NCBI GenBank assembly: GCA_015680685.1
Contig: MNCI01030517.1
Location: forward strand, 638,034 to 702,033
Length of the DNA stretch: 64,000 nucleotides
Source: Gnetum montanum
Taxonomy: Eukaryota; Streptophyta; Gnetopsida; Gnetales; Gnetaceae
Direction of reading: 5' to 3'
Shown here piece after piece: positions 1 through 12,521 of this stretch. How positions within the stretch are numbered: position 1 is the first letter of the stretch; every line of letters begins with the position of its first letter. The notes beneath the pieces are model-generated. The model had not been told where the DNA came from. It saw only the letters and a list, made by a program, of their open reading frames with translations, and searched no databases. The translations under genes were made by a program, and so were the position numbers.

Positions 1-1649
1 GGTTGATAAGAAGTCCCACTAGGATAGTATGGTTGGTTGTAGGACTATCTAAAATTACCTTATGGAAAAGGAAATCTCCTAGGCATGTGCTTTTCTACAA
101 ACTTTGGATTTAATGCCCCTTACCAATACACATGTAGTTGTAATAAGACCAGGAAATCGTGCTTCGAATGGTCATATATGTAGATGTTACAACCATTATC
201 TTTATCTATGGTTGAGTCTATAGCCTCACTTCCTTTAGCTATTTTTCCTATTTGCCAAAATGTGTTCTTAACTGTTTCTTGGTTATGCTTCCTTTGTTTA
301 TTGTGATTGCCTAGTTCATTTTGCATTGCATTCTCCTCTACAATTTCTACACAACTTTCTCATTCATCAATTCCAACATCTTATCCAACTTTGCTTCAAG
401 CTCAATGAGAGAATTTTGTATTGGCAAGGTCTTTTTGTAAAATCATCTCATTGAGATCTACCTCTTTTTCCTCATCATAGATATGGACCCTTTTCTTTTG
501 AAGAGTTGGATCCCAATTTTTTACCTCTACATTCTCCCATTTGCATAGCTCTCCTTCTTCTTTTGCCACATGCTTGATTAGCTCTCAAATCTGATGGGTT
601 TGTAGCTCATATAATTGATCTGGAGCATACATCCCAAGGGTTTCCCTTGTTTCATTATGAAACCCATCTATGATGTGGAAAAGTTGCCTTTCCTCAGAAA
701 AATCATGGCTTGGGCATCTATTTAGTAGGGAATAATATCTATCTAAGGCCGTGTCCAAGGGTTTATGATATTCTTCCTTCCATCTTTGGATCTATCTCCT
801 TGGGTTGGACACCCTCGCATAGGCTTGGTATTTCTTGTTGAAATGTTCCAGCAATGTGGAATACCATCAAATTGAACTTGGTTTCAACAATCTATACCAC
901 ACATCCGCTCTATTGAGTAGTATCCTAGGAAAGAGCTTAAGCTTTTGCCACCCACTTTCAATGTTGTAAAAGGCATAGGCATCTTGGAAGGCTTGTAGAT
1001 GATGTTGTGGATCAAAATCATAGCCTTCCACAAACTTAGGGATATTTTTCATATCAAGCTTAGGTAGGAAAATTTGTTTGTGATGCATGTGAGGTATCTT
1101 AACTACCTCCATGATCTACATTAGGCTCTTAGTGGCCAACAAGGGTTCATCATCATCAGACATGTTGTGATGAAAATTTCTATTTCTATTCATTTGATTG
1201 TGATCATCTTATCTATGCTCTTTATGATGTCTTTGATTTTTCCCTTGGGTTTGATTTCTATCTTTGTCTTAACCCCATAGTGGAGCTCTATCTCTATACC
1301 TACATTCATCTTCATCAAAACTAAATGTTGAAGAGGAAGAGGAAGATGAGGAATTAGGAGAATTGCCATGGCTTCTTTAGTTCTCCCTTTGGTCCTTTGA
1401 TTTATCTTGTCTAGGTTTAGAGTACGTACTAGGCCTTGAGGCCCTCCTTGTTCTATGACTTTCTCCATCTCCTCTAGGATTTTCTACACCAATTAAATGT
1501 AGTCTTTGAGTGTAGTAAGGGTCTAAATGAGCATAGGAAATTATTGTTTGAGGTTATTCACTCCAATTTTCTTTAGTATATATCTTATCATTTCTCCTAC
1601 AAGTGTTCTCATCATATGGTGCATTATTGGTTGTGTATGAAGAAGACAT
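1..1649 (-). pseudogene. Athila-like Ty3/gypsy gag, partial and degenerate
   Basis: Gag of an LTR retrotransposon on the minus strand, running off the left edge. Reading starts at the ATG complementary to 1647-1649, about 130 bases inside the LTR. An arginine/serine-rich N-terminal part (about 1190-1500) is followed by the capsid-like core (about 600-1130). The core carries the family pattern HHLQAFQDAYAF, WQKLKLFPRILL, then a helical stretch with YYSLLNRCPSH and IIDGFHNETRETLGMY. A zinc-knuckle remnant (CNIYIYDHSKHDF, about 170-210) has lost two of its cysteines. Several stops and frame changes interrupt it, so it is not functional as it stands. It aligns by eye with the gags at 26369, 40526, 51391 and 59128. 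The position next to an LTR and tRNA-Asp-type primer site supports the call. Confidence 0.85.
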
Positions 1650-1761
1650 GGTTTTTTCTAATAATGTATGTGACTTAAAATATTAATGTTTTATAAAGAT
1701 AAATCATTAATACTTTTACAGTGATCGTTTTTGATATAACTAATCTAGATAACTAGCACCA

Positions 1762-1779
1762 TCCTCAACAATAGTGCCA
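1762..1779 (-). other. Primer-binding site (tRNA-Asp type)
   Basis: Read on the minus strand this is TGGCACTATTGTTGAGGA, directly downstream of the LTR end. It is a decayed match to TGGCGCCGTTGCCGGGGA, the complement of the 3' end of plant tRNA-Asp used by Athila-type elements. Confidence 0.7.
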
Positions 1780-1780
1780 A

Positions 1781-2640
1781 TGATGAGTAGCAAGATACGC
1801 CTATGCCCAACAATATGAATCACAAGCATTCATGCATGATCCAATCAAATTCTATGGATGGGATTAGTTGTGGTATCTAGATTATTATGTCTTAATCGTA
1901 GTTCATTGTCTTCCCAATTAGACTAGTGGTAGCTTTGTCATGTATGGTTTAGTCCAAAGTGAGGCATATGATAATCAATGTTGTTTGGCCCTAAGCTACT
2001 CCTAATAATGATAAAGAAAATGATTTTTTAATCTATTTAATGATGGAAAGTAAAGTCTAAACTAGCCTATGAGTGATGAGTGTCTATTCCTATCTTGCCA
2101 TACACATCTTGAAGCCATGTATCCAATACTGGGATTACCAAGCGATATGCTTCTAGGTAAACCAAATAATAATGCTATTGGGTTTACCAAGTGAATACGT
2201 GTTTACGCTTGAAACTAGTCATGCCCATTCTACCAATTCATTAATATGCATGAAAATGTAAATATTAACTAAGTACATGAAAAATAAATTCCATGAAAAG
2301 TAAGTCTAATCTAAGTCAACATGCTGCAATGAATAAGAATCAATCTTGATCTTATTTCCATTCATGGAATGTGTCCAGGTACATCAATGCTTGAATAAGG
2401 GTTCATATACAATCAAACGCCTTCTGCAGGCACTCAGAAATTATTCTAACTATGGAGAAAATAAACTACAAAACCTTTGCTATCTATGACAAAAATTGTT
2501 ATAAACTAATGCCCAAACCATGCGTCCAAGCACTATATTTATAGGCCGACACACATGCCATGATATTGGACATCTAACATTATTTCTTGGCCTTGATATC
2601 AAGTATCTGATATTGAAGCCAGGAAAATCACGACTCATCA
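1781..2640 (-). repeat. 5' LTR of minus-strand Athila-like element
   Basis: An 860-bp LTR that reads TGATGAGTC at its start (2640) and CTCATCA at its end (1781). The U3 holds inverted motifs around ATCAGATACTTGATATC and a TATA box (complement of about 2532-2546). The U5 half carries the repeated CTTGGTAA-type motifs seen in every LTR of this window. The flank at 2641-2645 is ATTAC; the other end of the element lies outside the window, so the duplication cannot be checked. Confidence 0.8.
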
Positions 2641-2645
2641 ATTAC

Positions 2646-3479
2646 CTGCAAAATCCAATAAGATAACTATAAATATATATTATGCTAATATATTAAGAAA
2701 GATTAAAAACCTTTATAAATTTTTGAAATACATTAAAGAATAGTCATATATAATTTCAATATAAATGGATAAATTTTAAATTTTAATAAATGCATAAGCT
2801 CAAATCAACTTATATAATGTAAGAAATGTATGAAACAAACATTTTACCATCATCTTAAGTAATAATCCATTAATTAGAACAGTATCTACATAAAATTAGG
2901 ACTTCATATAGTGAAATTAGAACTTTATAATGTATTTTAAATATTCTTCTATTTAAGAGAGGATTATTTTCCATAACTTATTCATTATCGGGAATGTTAA
3001 TCGTCATGTTGAATCTATAAAAATGGGATATGACAGGATTCATGAAGGACAAGGATTTGGAAAGTGCAATAATATGGAAGATTCAATATCACAATTTACA
3101 AGTTCTTGTGACCTTGCAATTGCAAATAATTATTTCAAGAAGAGGAAAAAACATTTAATTACATATAAGAGTAGTATGTATAAAACATAAATTAATCGTT
3201 TCTTGTTACACACAAGAGACTAGGCCATTTGTAAAGATTGCAAGGTCATACGTGAAGAGTGCCTTCTAACTTCACATTGACTAATGATCATGGATTTAAC
3301 TATATAGGGCTTTAAAGATAGCATAAAAAAGGGACTAAATGTATAAATTGTTAAAATTTCAAAAAAGATAACATCACCTTATTTAGAGAAAAATTACTTC
3401 ACAAAGGCATCTGGAATTGGGATTACTCTATAAATTTAATTTGGGGCTAGATAGAAATTTGTGTTTAGAAACTTCAAAA
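2646..3479. other. No gene seen; AT-rich DNA
   Basis: Very AT-rich sequence outside the LTR. I see no coding stretch, tRNA-like box or clear repeat boundary. It is presumably the site into which the element at 1-2640 inserted. Confidence 0.5.
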
Positions 3480-5433
3480 GAACATTTTGGTTGAAATGAA
3501 AAGCAAAAAAATACATCCCAAAGAAGACCTAGTGATACAGTGATGAAGTACAACATGCTATTCAAAACAAGAAAAAATGCTTTATGGAATGACAACAAAG
3601 CAATAGCCAAGGGAACAAGTTGATATACAAAATGACAAATAAGGAAGAAATTGTAGTAGTAGTCAAAGCCAAACATAAGGCCTTGAATAGCTTTTATGAG
3701 AAATTAGGTACAAAAGAAGAAGAAAAATCTATTTATAAATTGGCAAACATTAAAAACAAGAAATGTACAAACATTGATCTTGTTAAATGCATCAAGGAAA
3801 CAAATGAAAAATATTTGGTAAAAGACAATTAAATTTTAGGTAGGTAGAAAAGTTATTTTAAAGAATTATTAAATGAATAATTTCTAAGAAAAGACATCCA
3901 AGAAGAAAAACCAAATTTTGGTTTAGTTAGTAAACTTTCCTTCTCTAAGGTGAAGCTAGCCTTATCAAAAATGAAAATTGAAAAAGCTATTGGACTAGAT
4001 AACATACCTATAAAAATTTGGAAATAAGTGGGAGAGATACATGAGTTTCCTTACTAAGAAATTTATTTAAAAAAATTTTGAAGAATGAAGAAATGGCAAA
4101 TAATTAGAGAAAAATATTTATTATTTCCATTTACAAAAATAAAGAAGATGTACAAAAGTGTGTAAATTATAAAGGAATCAAGCTAATGAGCCATACTATG
4201 AAGCTTTGGGAGAGAGTCCTAGAGTAATGTCTTAGACTTGAATCAACAATATCAAAAAATTAATTCGGATTTATGCCAGGGAGATCTACTATAGAAGCTA
4301 TTTTTTTGATACAGCAATTGATGGAGAAATTCAAAAAACATAGACAAAATCTACATATGATCTTCATTGATTTAGGAAAAACATATAGAAGAGTACATAG
4401 AGATATTATTTTCTAGGTCTTGTGGAGGAAAAAACATCCTTGATAAATATATTAAATTGATTTAAGACATGTATGAAAGAGGTACCACTAAAATTAGAAT
4501 ATCTTGTAGAATAACATCTAATACTCCAATCATAGTATGTCTACAACAAGGGCTTAGTCCATACTTATTTTTCATTATTATGGTTGAATTAGCAACAAAA
4601 ATACTAGATGAAATGCTTGGTCTATGCTATTTACGAATGATATTGTGTTAGTGGATATAGCTCAAGAAAATATTATTGCTAAAATGGAGATTTAGAGACA
4701 TGCTCTAAAATCAAAAGGTTTAAAAATTAGTAGAAATAAGATAGAATATATAAAATACAATTTTAGGAAATAACATATATAGTGGTAAAGTAGAAGTGAC
4801 AATTTAAGATAAAAAAGGTCTCTTAGTGCAATTAGTATCACTACCTAGGATCAGGCTCTAATTATATGATGAAATTGATAAAGATATCAGAAATAGAATT
4901 AAGGCAAGATGGTCAAAATAAAGGCAAGCTAGTGTTGTTCTATGTGATCAAAGAAGACCAATAAAATTAAAGAGAAAATTTTATAGGATAGTAATGACGC
5001 CTACTATCTTATATGGTGGTAAATGTTGGGTAGTAGAAAAGAGGTATGAACAATAAATTAATGTAGAAGAAATGTGAATGCTTTGATAGATGTTAAATGT
5101 TACTAAAAGAGATAAACTACATAATATAGACATCAAAGGAGGACTTAGAGTAGCTTCTATTTCAAATAAGCTATAAGAATGAAGGCTTAGATGGTTTGGA
5201 CATGCGCAAAGAAGATTAGAAAATGATCCTATAAATAAAGGTTACTACATTACTATTCTAGGAAAGCCATCAAAATGAAGACCAAAGAAGACATGGGAAA
5301 ATGCAATTGAAGATGATTTGAAGAAACTACGAATAAATAAAGATTTAGCTCTTAGAGATAAATGACAAAAATAAAATCTCATGTAGTTGACCTTATTTTA
5401 TTAGGACAATTCTAGGATGATGATGATGATGAT
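3480..5433 (+). pseudogene. Degenerate non-LTR retrotransposon (LINE, RTE-like) reverse transcriptase
   Basis: Broken pieces in all three plus frames line up with the reverse transcriptase and C-terminal part of a plant LINE. In order: a lysine-rich linker with KLANIKNKKCTNIDLVKCIK (about 3620-3830); the finger motif KMKIEKAIGLDNIP (about 3970-4010); RKIFIISIYKNKEDVQKCVNYKGI-type sequence (about 4100-4180); FGFMPGRSTIEAIF (about 4270); the LQQGLSP motif (about 4540); a corrupted catalytic box where FADD would be expected (about 4625); and a C-terminal RLRWFGHAQRR plus GKPSK-RPKKTWENAIEDDLKK segment (about 5180-5330). It ends in a short run of GAT units (5415-5433), the microsatellite-type tail known from RTE-clade elements. 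The 5' start is uncertain. Stops are frequent; this is an old dead copy. Confidence 0.8.
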
Positions 5434-6554
5434 TTGGACCAACCTTTTTTTTTACTCCAATAAAGTTATTTTTTAGGAATCTTTACTTAACAAGGTAAAA
5501 TAAAAGCTAGCTACCTAGAAAGGCTTACTACTTTTAGTGGTAGGAAGGGTAACAATGGTCAAAGCCATGTTGTTCAATATCCTAATCTATGTGATGTCTA
5601 TACATGTCCTCTAATAATAGTGATGGGGAAAATTAATATGATTATTTAGAGTTTTTTATGAAGATGTTCAAATGAGTGACATAGGTTTAATTTTTTGCAA
5701 TGGAAGTAGGTGGCATATCCAAAGAATGTTGTTCGGGTAGGGAAGGAAGAGAGAGAGAGAGAGGAGGTAGCCTTCATTCCATGAAAGACTAAGATTTTAT
5801 TCTAATTGCTAAAGTAGCTCATAAGATTTGGACCTTAATTGATAAGCCATAGATTCATCATGTGCTCCTTCAATATGGATCTCTTAGCTTAACGCCTTCA
5901 TTCTTTTAGCAATTTGAAGATCCATTTGGTAGAGATGCTATTTTTTACAATTATTGGATTCATGATATGTTTTTGAAGGTAATATGTATATTGCAACTCT
6001 GTCAAGTGATTCAAGGATAATAGATAGTTTGGATGAACTCTATCCAAAGGTCATTAAATTCATTAATTTTGACAATTTTACTAGGATGACTCATTCTGGG
6101 GCTAATGGTAAATGAGCCTTCCCTCATCTCTCTTCACTTGGAAAAAATACTTTCACATAGAGTGGAAGTATTTTTGTTGCTTTATTTTAGTAGCAACTCC
6201 CATATGGTAGGGGAAAGGGATTTACTCTCTCGCTACCTCATTCTAGCAAAAAGTATTATGTTTCTTCTATTCTTGATCTATCTTTTGGAGGCTCAAGCTA
6301 GTAGTCCTAGTTACAAAAACTTCTATGCAAACCAAAGGTATTTTTCTTTAGGTGGATTTTAGGACATTGTGTTATCTTGATAACTAATAATCTCCAATTT
6401 AAGGACTATCATCTAGCTTCTTGTTCTATCTTTTGTTGTTATAAGTTTCAAACCTTTGATCATTTATTCAAGAATTATACTTTTAGGAGGTTTTTACCTC
6501 TTTAATCATAAGATTTGGTGGCTCTTTTAAAGTTGATTTTTGGAAATGGTTATA
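5434..6554. other. No gene recognised
   Basis: I see nothing I can name. There is a short GA run near 5750-5765 and an 85-codon open stretch at 6105-6362 that resembles no family I know and is probably chance. Confidence 0.4.
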
Positions 6555-7406
6555 CGATGAATCATGTTTTCATCTACTCCAACATCAAAGCCTCAACATC
6601 AAGCATTTGATGTTGGAGCCTGGATGCAATGTTGGGTATCCAATGTCGCAAGAGATATGCCAACTTATAAATATAATACTTAGGGTCACAATTTCTAGTT
6701 AGTTTTAATCTCAGTTTTTAGTTATTATAGTGAAGCTCCTGTAGTTTGTTTCCTCTAGAGTTATAATATTTTCTTAGTGCCTATAGCAGGAGTCTAAGTG
6801 TGTATGGATCTTTGTTCAAACACTGATGTATCTAAGCACAGCAGTGTGATGGGAAGATAAATGAACTCTTTGACAATCCTTGCAGCACTAAGAATAAATT
6901 AATATTTTATTTAATGAACTTTACTTTCATGCACTCTAATTTAATGCATTTGAATTAAGTAATTACTTTCCAGTTAATGAACATAAGCATGACCGCTTCG
7001 AGCATACATATAGTACTTGGTAACCTAGCAATGCTTAACATTTGGTAGCCCAGCAGCACTATATGTGTTCAAGATGTATCTAGGAAAGTGGGATGGGTAC
7101 TTGTGTTAGGGTAGCTAGGTAGTAAATGAATTAGATCTTAAATTACTTTACTTTTCATTCTTGTTGTAGTCTATTAAACTTATAAAACATAAAATAAGAA
7201 AAATCATGTACCTCAATTACACTTAAACCATACCCTTGAGCCTCACAAGTGTAGTTGGGAAGACAACGAATTTTCTCAATGCCTATTTCACTTCCTAGAG
7301 GAACTAGTGCACTGGAGAGCTATAGATCCATGAAATTTGACCAAATCACATGTAAACACCTTAGTGATTCTTATGGTTGGGCAAAGGGGTACCTTGCTAC
7401 TCATCA
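6555..7406 (+). repeat. Solo LTR of the Athila-like superfamily
   Basis: An 852-bp LTR that ends CTCATCA. Its start GATGAATC corresponds to TGATGAGTC in relatives. The U3 has an inverted repeat CAACATCAA (6594-6602) and TTGATGTTG (6607-6615). A TATA-like ATAAATATA lies near 6667. The U5 has two CTTGGTA/TTTGGTAGCCCAGCA motifs (about 7016-7060). No primer site follows and no polypurine tract precedes it. Flanks are TTATA (6550-6554) and TTATC (7407-7411), an imperfect 4-of-5 duplication, so this looks like an LTR left by recombination of a full element. Confidence 0.7.
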
Positions 7407-8849
7407 TTATCCTAGGAAGATAGACCTAAGAAACATGTTCAAGATGTTCCAATCTTTCTTGAAGCCATGTGACATACATGCTTGGAATGCAATCATAGAA
7501 TTTTTAGTGCACAAAAAGTATACAACCATTTAGTTGTGGCTATTAAATCTTTAGGTACATAGATTTGTGAATTGATTCAAGAGGTCATAATATGGCTTTA
7601 CTAATGTACTTCTATGTTAAGCATGAATTGGTCTCTCATGATGATATGAGATATTCAATAGTTCTTTCTTTTCTAACGGTAATTGGTTGGAATGTGTATT
7701 TCTTAGCTTTATAAGATTATACTTGAGTGTAAGTTCATTAGGTTATCTAGTCATGGAATAGGGATACCTTCATGGTATAAGGTTTGGTTGTTCATGTGAC
7801 TCCTAAGTTTGTGGCATCCTCAACAAGTTTGCATCTTGGGGATGCAACCATATCATACATAGGGAATTTTTTGATTGCAAAGATTAGTTTCTCATATGGA
7901 GATGAACTACTTCTAGTTTCCAAGTGCAAAGCCTATCCTTGAGCCAACATTCCCTTTCCATGGGATGAGTTGGCAAGGTAGCTTATTATGTATTTTACCT
8001 AAAACACTAGGATTTCATGTTTTCTTGGAATCAATTTCAAACTTTTGTATAGGTTTGGATGAGGAAATCTATCCAACTAGGTTTGGATGCCACTCTTTCT
8101 AGCAGAGGAATTATGGTGTGAATCCATTAGAGTAGTACAAACTCATCTTTTGTTAACCTTCTTATGGGGCTTCTTGGTCTTCTTGTCAATGCTAGGAGAG
8201 GCATTATCATTCAAAATTATATAGGGTTGTTGGCTCTTTTGTTGCCAACATGTTATGCTACAAATGTATCCTAAAATGTGGCCTTAGCTTCCTCCTCATA
8301 ATTTTCCTCAAAAGACTATGTTAAATCAACTACAATGATTCCATTAATTGATGCATATGCTCTTTGTTCTAGACCAACTATTATGCAATAATTTCATTAT
8401 GTAATTTTTTGTGTGTTTGTAATGGTATATGTGGAAGGTGTGGATATGGAATTATGTATGGTTTACTATTGGCTCGGCCTTTTTGTTTCTCCTTCCAAAT
8501 TAGATGCATGACTATTTATTTTAAGCTAAGTATGTAGCTTATCCTGTTTGATTTTTTGTTCCTTAATATATGATGTGCTAAGCATGCTTGCTTCCTTGAT
8601 TGTACTTTGCTTATTCTTTTAATATAATCCTTCTATTACTATTCCCCTTAGAAATAAATGCATGTTAATCTTAAATAATTTATTTTTAAAAATAATATTT
8701 AGGAGGTAGATGTCCATGACATACTAAAAAAATCACGAAAAGTATGGGTGATAAAATTTATGAGTTCTAGAAAATAATTTCCAATCTTAAATAATATCAA
8801 ATGATGATAAGCATTATGATAATTCTAGGGGGTGTTGTAATCTCTAATT
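7407..8849. other. No gene recognised
   Basis: AT-rich sequence without a convincing coding region, repeat edge or RNA gene. Weak open stretches are short and resemble nothing I recognise. Confidence 0.4.
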
Positions 8850-8982
8850 AATTGTAATATACATTTACCCCAAGATATATAATCCATTTAGAACTTTATA
8901 ACTCAACATTACCCACCACAATCAAATCTATAACTTAGAACATTCAAATAAAGAGTCTTACCACTAGGCTAACACCTCATTG
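8850..8982 (-). mobile_element. tRNA-derived SINE, family 1, copy a
   Basis: On the minus strand the head reads GAGGTGTTAGCCTAGTGGTA, a good RNA polymerase III A box in tRNA context. About 40 bases further is a B-box-like AGATTTGATTGTGG, then a tail with GTTGAGTTATAAAGTTCTAA. The same body recurs at 9236-9380 and 12370-12521. Confidence 0.65.
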
Positions 8983-9235
8983 TTATGATAATTTTTGGAA
9001 TGAAATATAACTTTTGAAGGTGTTTAGGGGGATGGGTGCGTAATGAGAAGGGATGTCAAACCCCAAATAAATATATGAAATAAAACGTTTGAGGGTGTTG
9101 GACCCTTAAAAAATAATAAGCAAAGAAAACTCATAATACATTACAAGCTTGCTAATGAGTAGACATCATTGAAAAAAATATATGGAAAGAGAAAAATTTA
9201 CATTTTAAAAACTGTTTACTTAACTAGGATGTTGG

Positions 9236-9380
9236 AACCCGAAATAAGTGAAATATAGGTACACCCCAAAATATATAGTCTAATTAGAACTTTATATAAC
9301 TCAGCATTTCCCATTGAAATCAAACCCATAACTTGGAGCTTCTAAATTAACTGGCTTACCATTAGGCTAAAACCTCATTG
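9236..9380 (-). mobile_element. tRNA-derived SINE, family 1, copy b
   Basis: Minus-strand head with GTTTTAGCCTAATGGTAAG (A box) and B-box-like GGGTTTGATTTCAATGGG, followed by the family tail TGAGTTATATAAAGTTCTAA. Its head coincides with the left edge of the tandem duplication at 9357-10590. Confidence 0.65.
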
Positions 9381-10590
9381 TTTAATTATCTACTCAAATA
9401 AACAATATTATAATTGATACATTGGGAAAATAAGTGAAGAATATTAGTTTTTAGTAGGGAGAATGGTCCAAGTCTTAATTAAATTTACATCACTTTTCAA
9501 TATTCATGCTTGAACTTAAAATAGTAAAAACATTTAAGATATAGAGCTATGGATTAATACCAATATTTTTATCAAAACAAGAAAGTGGTACCACTTGTGA
9601 AAGATCTTTACCTTATCACTTGTTATTGATCTTACATTAAGAACCTTTACCATTAGCTATAATCTTCTTGTTGATACTAGTTTTTAATCTTTGAGTCAAT
9701 AGCATTCTTATTAAATAAGGAAAAATGTATCTTGTGAGTTTTCTATTTAGGCTACTTAATACTTTCTTTAGTATTAGTAAAAATATGCAGAAGGGCTTTT
9801 TTCTTCTCTAGATTCTTTATTACCATTTGATCATTCTTAACATTGACATTGACTTGATTTTCGTATCTTCAATTTCAACATATTTTTCTTTTAGAATCTT
9901 TTTTCTTAAGAAAAAAACAACAAACATTAAATAAATATCCTTTATGATGGAAAAAGTTGCAAGAATTAGGAACCACTAGGCTAAAACTTCATTGTTTAAT
10001 TGTCTACTCAAATGAACAACATTAAAATTAATACATGGGGAAAATAAGTGAAGAATATTAATTTTTAGTAGGGAGAAAGGTCCATGCATTAATTAAATTT
10101 ACATCACTTTTCAATATTCATCCTTGAACTTAAAATAGTAAAATAATTCAAGATAGAGAGCTATGGTTTAATACCAATATTTGTATCAAAACAAGAAAGT
10201 GGTACCACTTGTGAAAGATTTTTACCTTGATACTTGTTGTTGATCTTACATAGGGAACCTTTATACCACTAGCTATAATCTTCTTATTGATACTAGTTTT
10301 TAATCTTTGAGTTAACAACATTCTTATTAAAGAAGGAAAATGTATCTTATGAGTTATCCATCTACGTTACTTAATGCTTTCTTTAGTATCTGTAAAAATA
10401 TGCAAAGGGGCTTTTGTCTTCTCTAGATTCTTTATTATCATTTGATCATTCTTAACATTGACATTAATTTGATTTTTCATATCTTCAATTTTAATATATT
10501 TTTTCCTTTAGAATCTTTTTTTTTTTGAGCAAAAAAGAATAAGCATTAAATAAATATCCTTTATGATGGCAAAAGTTGCCAGAATTAGGA
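9357..10590. repeat. Tandem duplication, two copies of about 617 bp
   Basis: Copy 1 (9357-9970) and copy 2 (9971-10590) are direct, adjacent repeats. Both begin ACCAYTAGGCTAAAAC inside a SINE head and end in GTTGC-AGAATTAGGA. They share long stretches such as GAAAGTGGTACCACTTGTGA (about 9583 and 10194). They differ by scattered substitutions and small indels, so the duplication is not recent. No protein is encoded. Confidence 0.85.
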
Positions 10591-11439
10591 AGATTATAAC
10601 ATGTAATTGGCTGAATATAAGTCTTTCCTCTTGCTTATGATAGTAATTCCATTTTATGATTGAAAAGGTAGATTTCAATATAAAAAAAATGTCTACGAAT
10701 ATCAAAACTAATAGAAATAGACTCCATATGCTTAATGAAACCAAGAAGACTAACAATTTCTCACTTAGCTTTGAGAAAAATCAATGAAAGATTATATAAC
10801 TTAACTAAATATGAAACTTTAATATATTCTTTAAATTACACATCAAATCTAAAGTCCACTTACAAATGATTAACATTACATGTTCATGTATAAAAGACCC
10901 TATATCTAGGGCATTCTACACAATTGAAGCATTACTTAACTCAATAAGTAGAAGAAAAAAGAGAATAATACATGGCATGAAGGACTCCAATATTATGTTT
11001 TATCATCACATCATTTAACTATGAAATGGAACTTCAATTACAAGGTAGGAAACCCAAAATTTGAATGAATATATATTGCAATGAAAGCTTAGTAACCAAT
11101 GATTCATATGCATCATCAAGAAGAATCAAATTAGGTGTCTTAGTTGCATAAAAATCACTAGAAGAAGGCATCACAACTATTTTCTTATTATGTTGTAAAT
11201 TTGCATTTTGAGAGTCACCATAAATTTTTGTATCAATAAAAAAATTTTTAATATTGGTTCAATAAGATGAGAGTTATATAAACATAATATTCAAATCCAT
11301 TTAAAGAAACATCAGATTCACTAAAAAATTACTTTTGTTGTAGAAACATCACATTCATTTAAAAAAATCATAAGATTTGCTGAAAAGAAATCAAATCATG
11401 AGATATAACTTTTGATAATCTTAATAATGAAGTATTATC
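10591..11439. other. No gene seen; AT-rich DNA
   Basis: AT-rich sequence with no coding, RNA or repeat signal that I can support. Confidence 0.45.
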
Positions 11440-11545
11440 ATAGTGATAAGAGTTTTAATTTGGAAGCTCCAAGTTATGAGTTTGACTTTGGTAGCCAATG
11501 CTAAGTTATAAAGTTCTAAGACTACATGTTTAAAATATTTTGGGT
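11440..11545 (+). mobile_element. SINE family 1 remnant, plus orientation
   Basis: Contains TAGTGATAAGAG (decayed A box), CTCCAAGTTATGAGTTTGACTTTGG (B-box region, 11467-11491) and GCTAAGTTATAAAGTTCTAA (tail). This is the reverse orientation of the copies at 8850, 9236 and 12370. Confidence 0.5.
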
Positions 11546-11651
11546 TCCAATTGCATTGCCATCAACCCCTCTCCTCTCCAACCCATTCTCATTGACACCT
11601 TATCCAACCTTGACCCAAAAAGAAATTATCTTTGAGAATCTTAGTTATGTA

Positions 11652-11880
11652 TCTCAAGGGGTAGGGCAAGTGGTTAGGATACTCATATCTCAGTTGGAAT
11701 ATTGTGTGTTTGATTCTTTCCTTCACTTATGAGTACACTAGTAGTGGAGTAGCCTTATAACAGAATTCCTTTGTTTAGTGGGTTGCATCTACTCTACTAT
11801 GTGGGTAGAGGTTGTGTTACTAGCCACAACTTGTCTTTCCTCAAAAATGATTTTTTCTTTTTTTTTCAAAAAAGAAGTCA
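11652..11880 (+). mobile_element. tRNA-derived SINE, family 2
   Basis: The head AAGGGGTAGGGCAAGTGGTT is an A box in tRNA context and GTGTTTGATTCTTTC is a B box about 40 bases downstream. A non-tRNA body follows, ending in a T/A-rich tail (about 11845-11880). The sequence differs from family 1. Confidence 0.6.
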
Positions 11881-12369
11881 TACTAGGATAAAAATAATAG
11901 GAAAATTCATCATTCTTATGATAGTGCATTAATTGTTAGAGGATTGGTAGTGTATGGGCCACTCAATCTAGAGTAATTATGAGAAGAGGTGGTTAGCCAA
12001 GCAAGGAAATGTCCATAGCTAGCATTAAAGCATCATAGTTGTTTCTCTTTCACTTAATATTTCCTTAACTCTAAATAGTAATAAAATAAGTGTCTTGAGC
12101 TCTGACCAATAATTTGAAAAGTTCTTAATTTTGATTAAGCATATACTTATACCATTGAAGCATATAAATACCAAGTTTATATTTCCCATGAAAAAAAAGG
12201 AAATTTAGAAGGTAGCAAGTACAAGCAAATAAAATCCTTTCATATTTTCTTTAGTTATAAAAGAAATAAAAAATTAAGTTTCAATTATTATTCATTCTTT
12301 TGGGGTTTCACACCCCCAAACTAAAAATTAATAAGTTAGCAAGTACAAGAAAATAAAATTTGAATAAGT
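11881..12369. other. No gene seen
   Basis: AT-rich spacer between SINEs. I see no coding or RNA signal. Confidence 0.4.
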
Positions 12370-12521
12370 GGGTGTTTGAACCCTAAAATAATTATAATAT
12401 AGATATATCCTAAGATATGTTGTCAAATTATAACTTTGTGACTCAATATTACCCATCAAAATTGAATCCATGACTTGGAGTTTTCAATTCAAGAGTCTTA
12501 TCATTAGGCTAATAGCTCATT
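12370..12521 (-). mobile_element. tRNA-derived SINE, family 1, copy c
   Basis: Minus-strand head GAGCTATTAGCCTAATGATA (A box), B-box-like ATGGATTCAATTTTGATGGG, then the family tail GAGTCACAAAGTTATAATTT. It parallels copies a and b. Confidence 0.6.
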
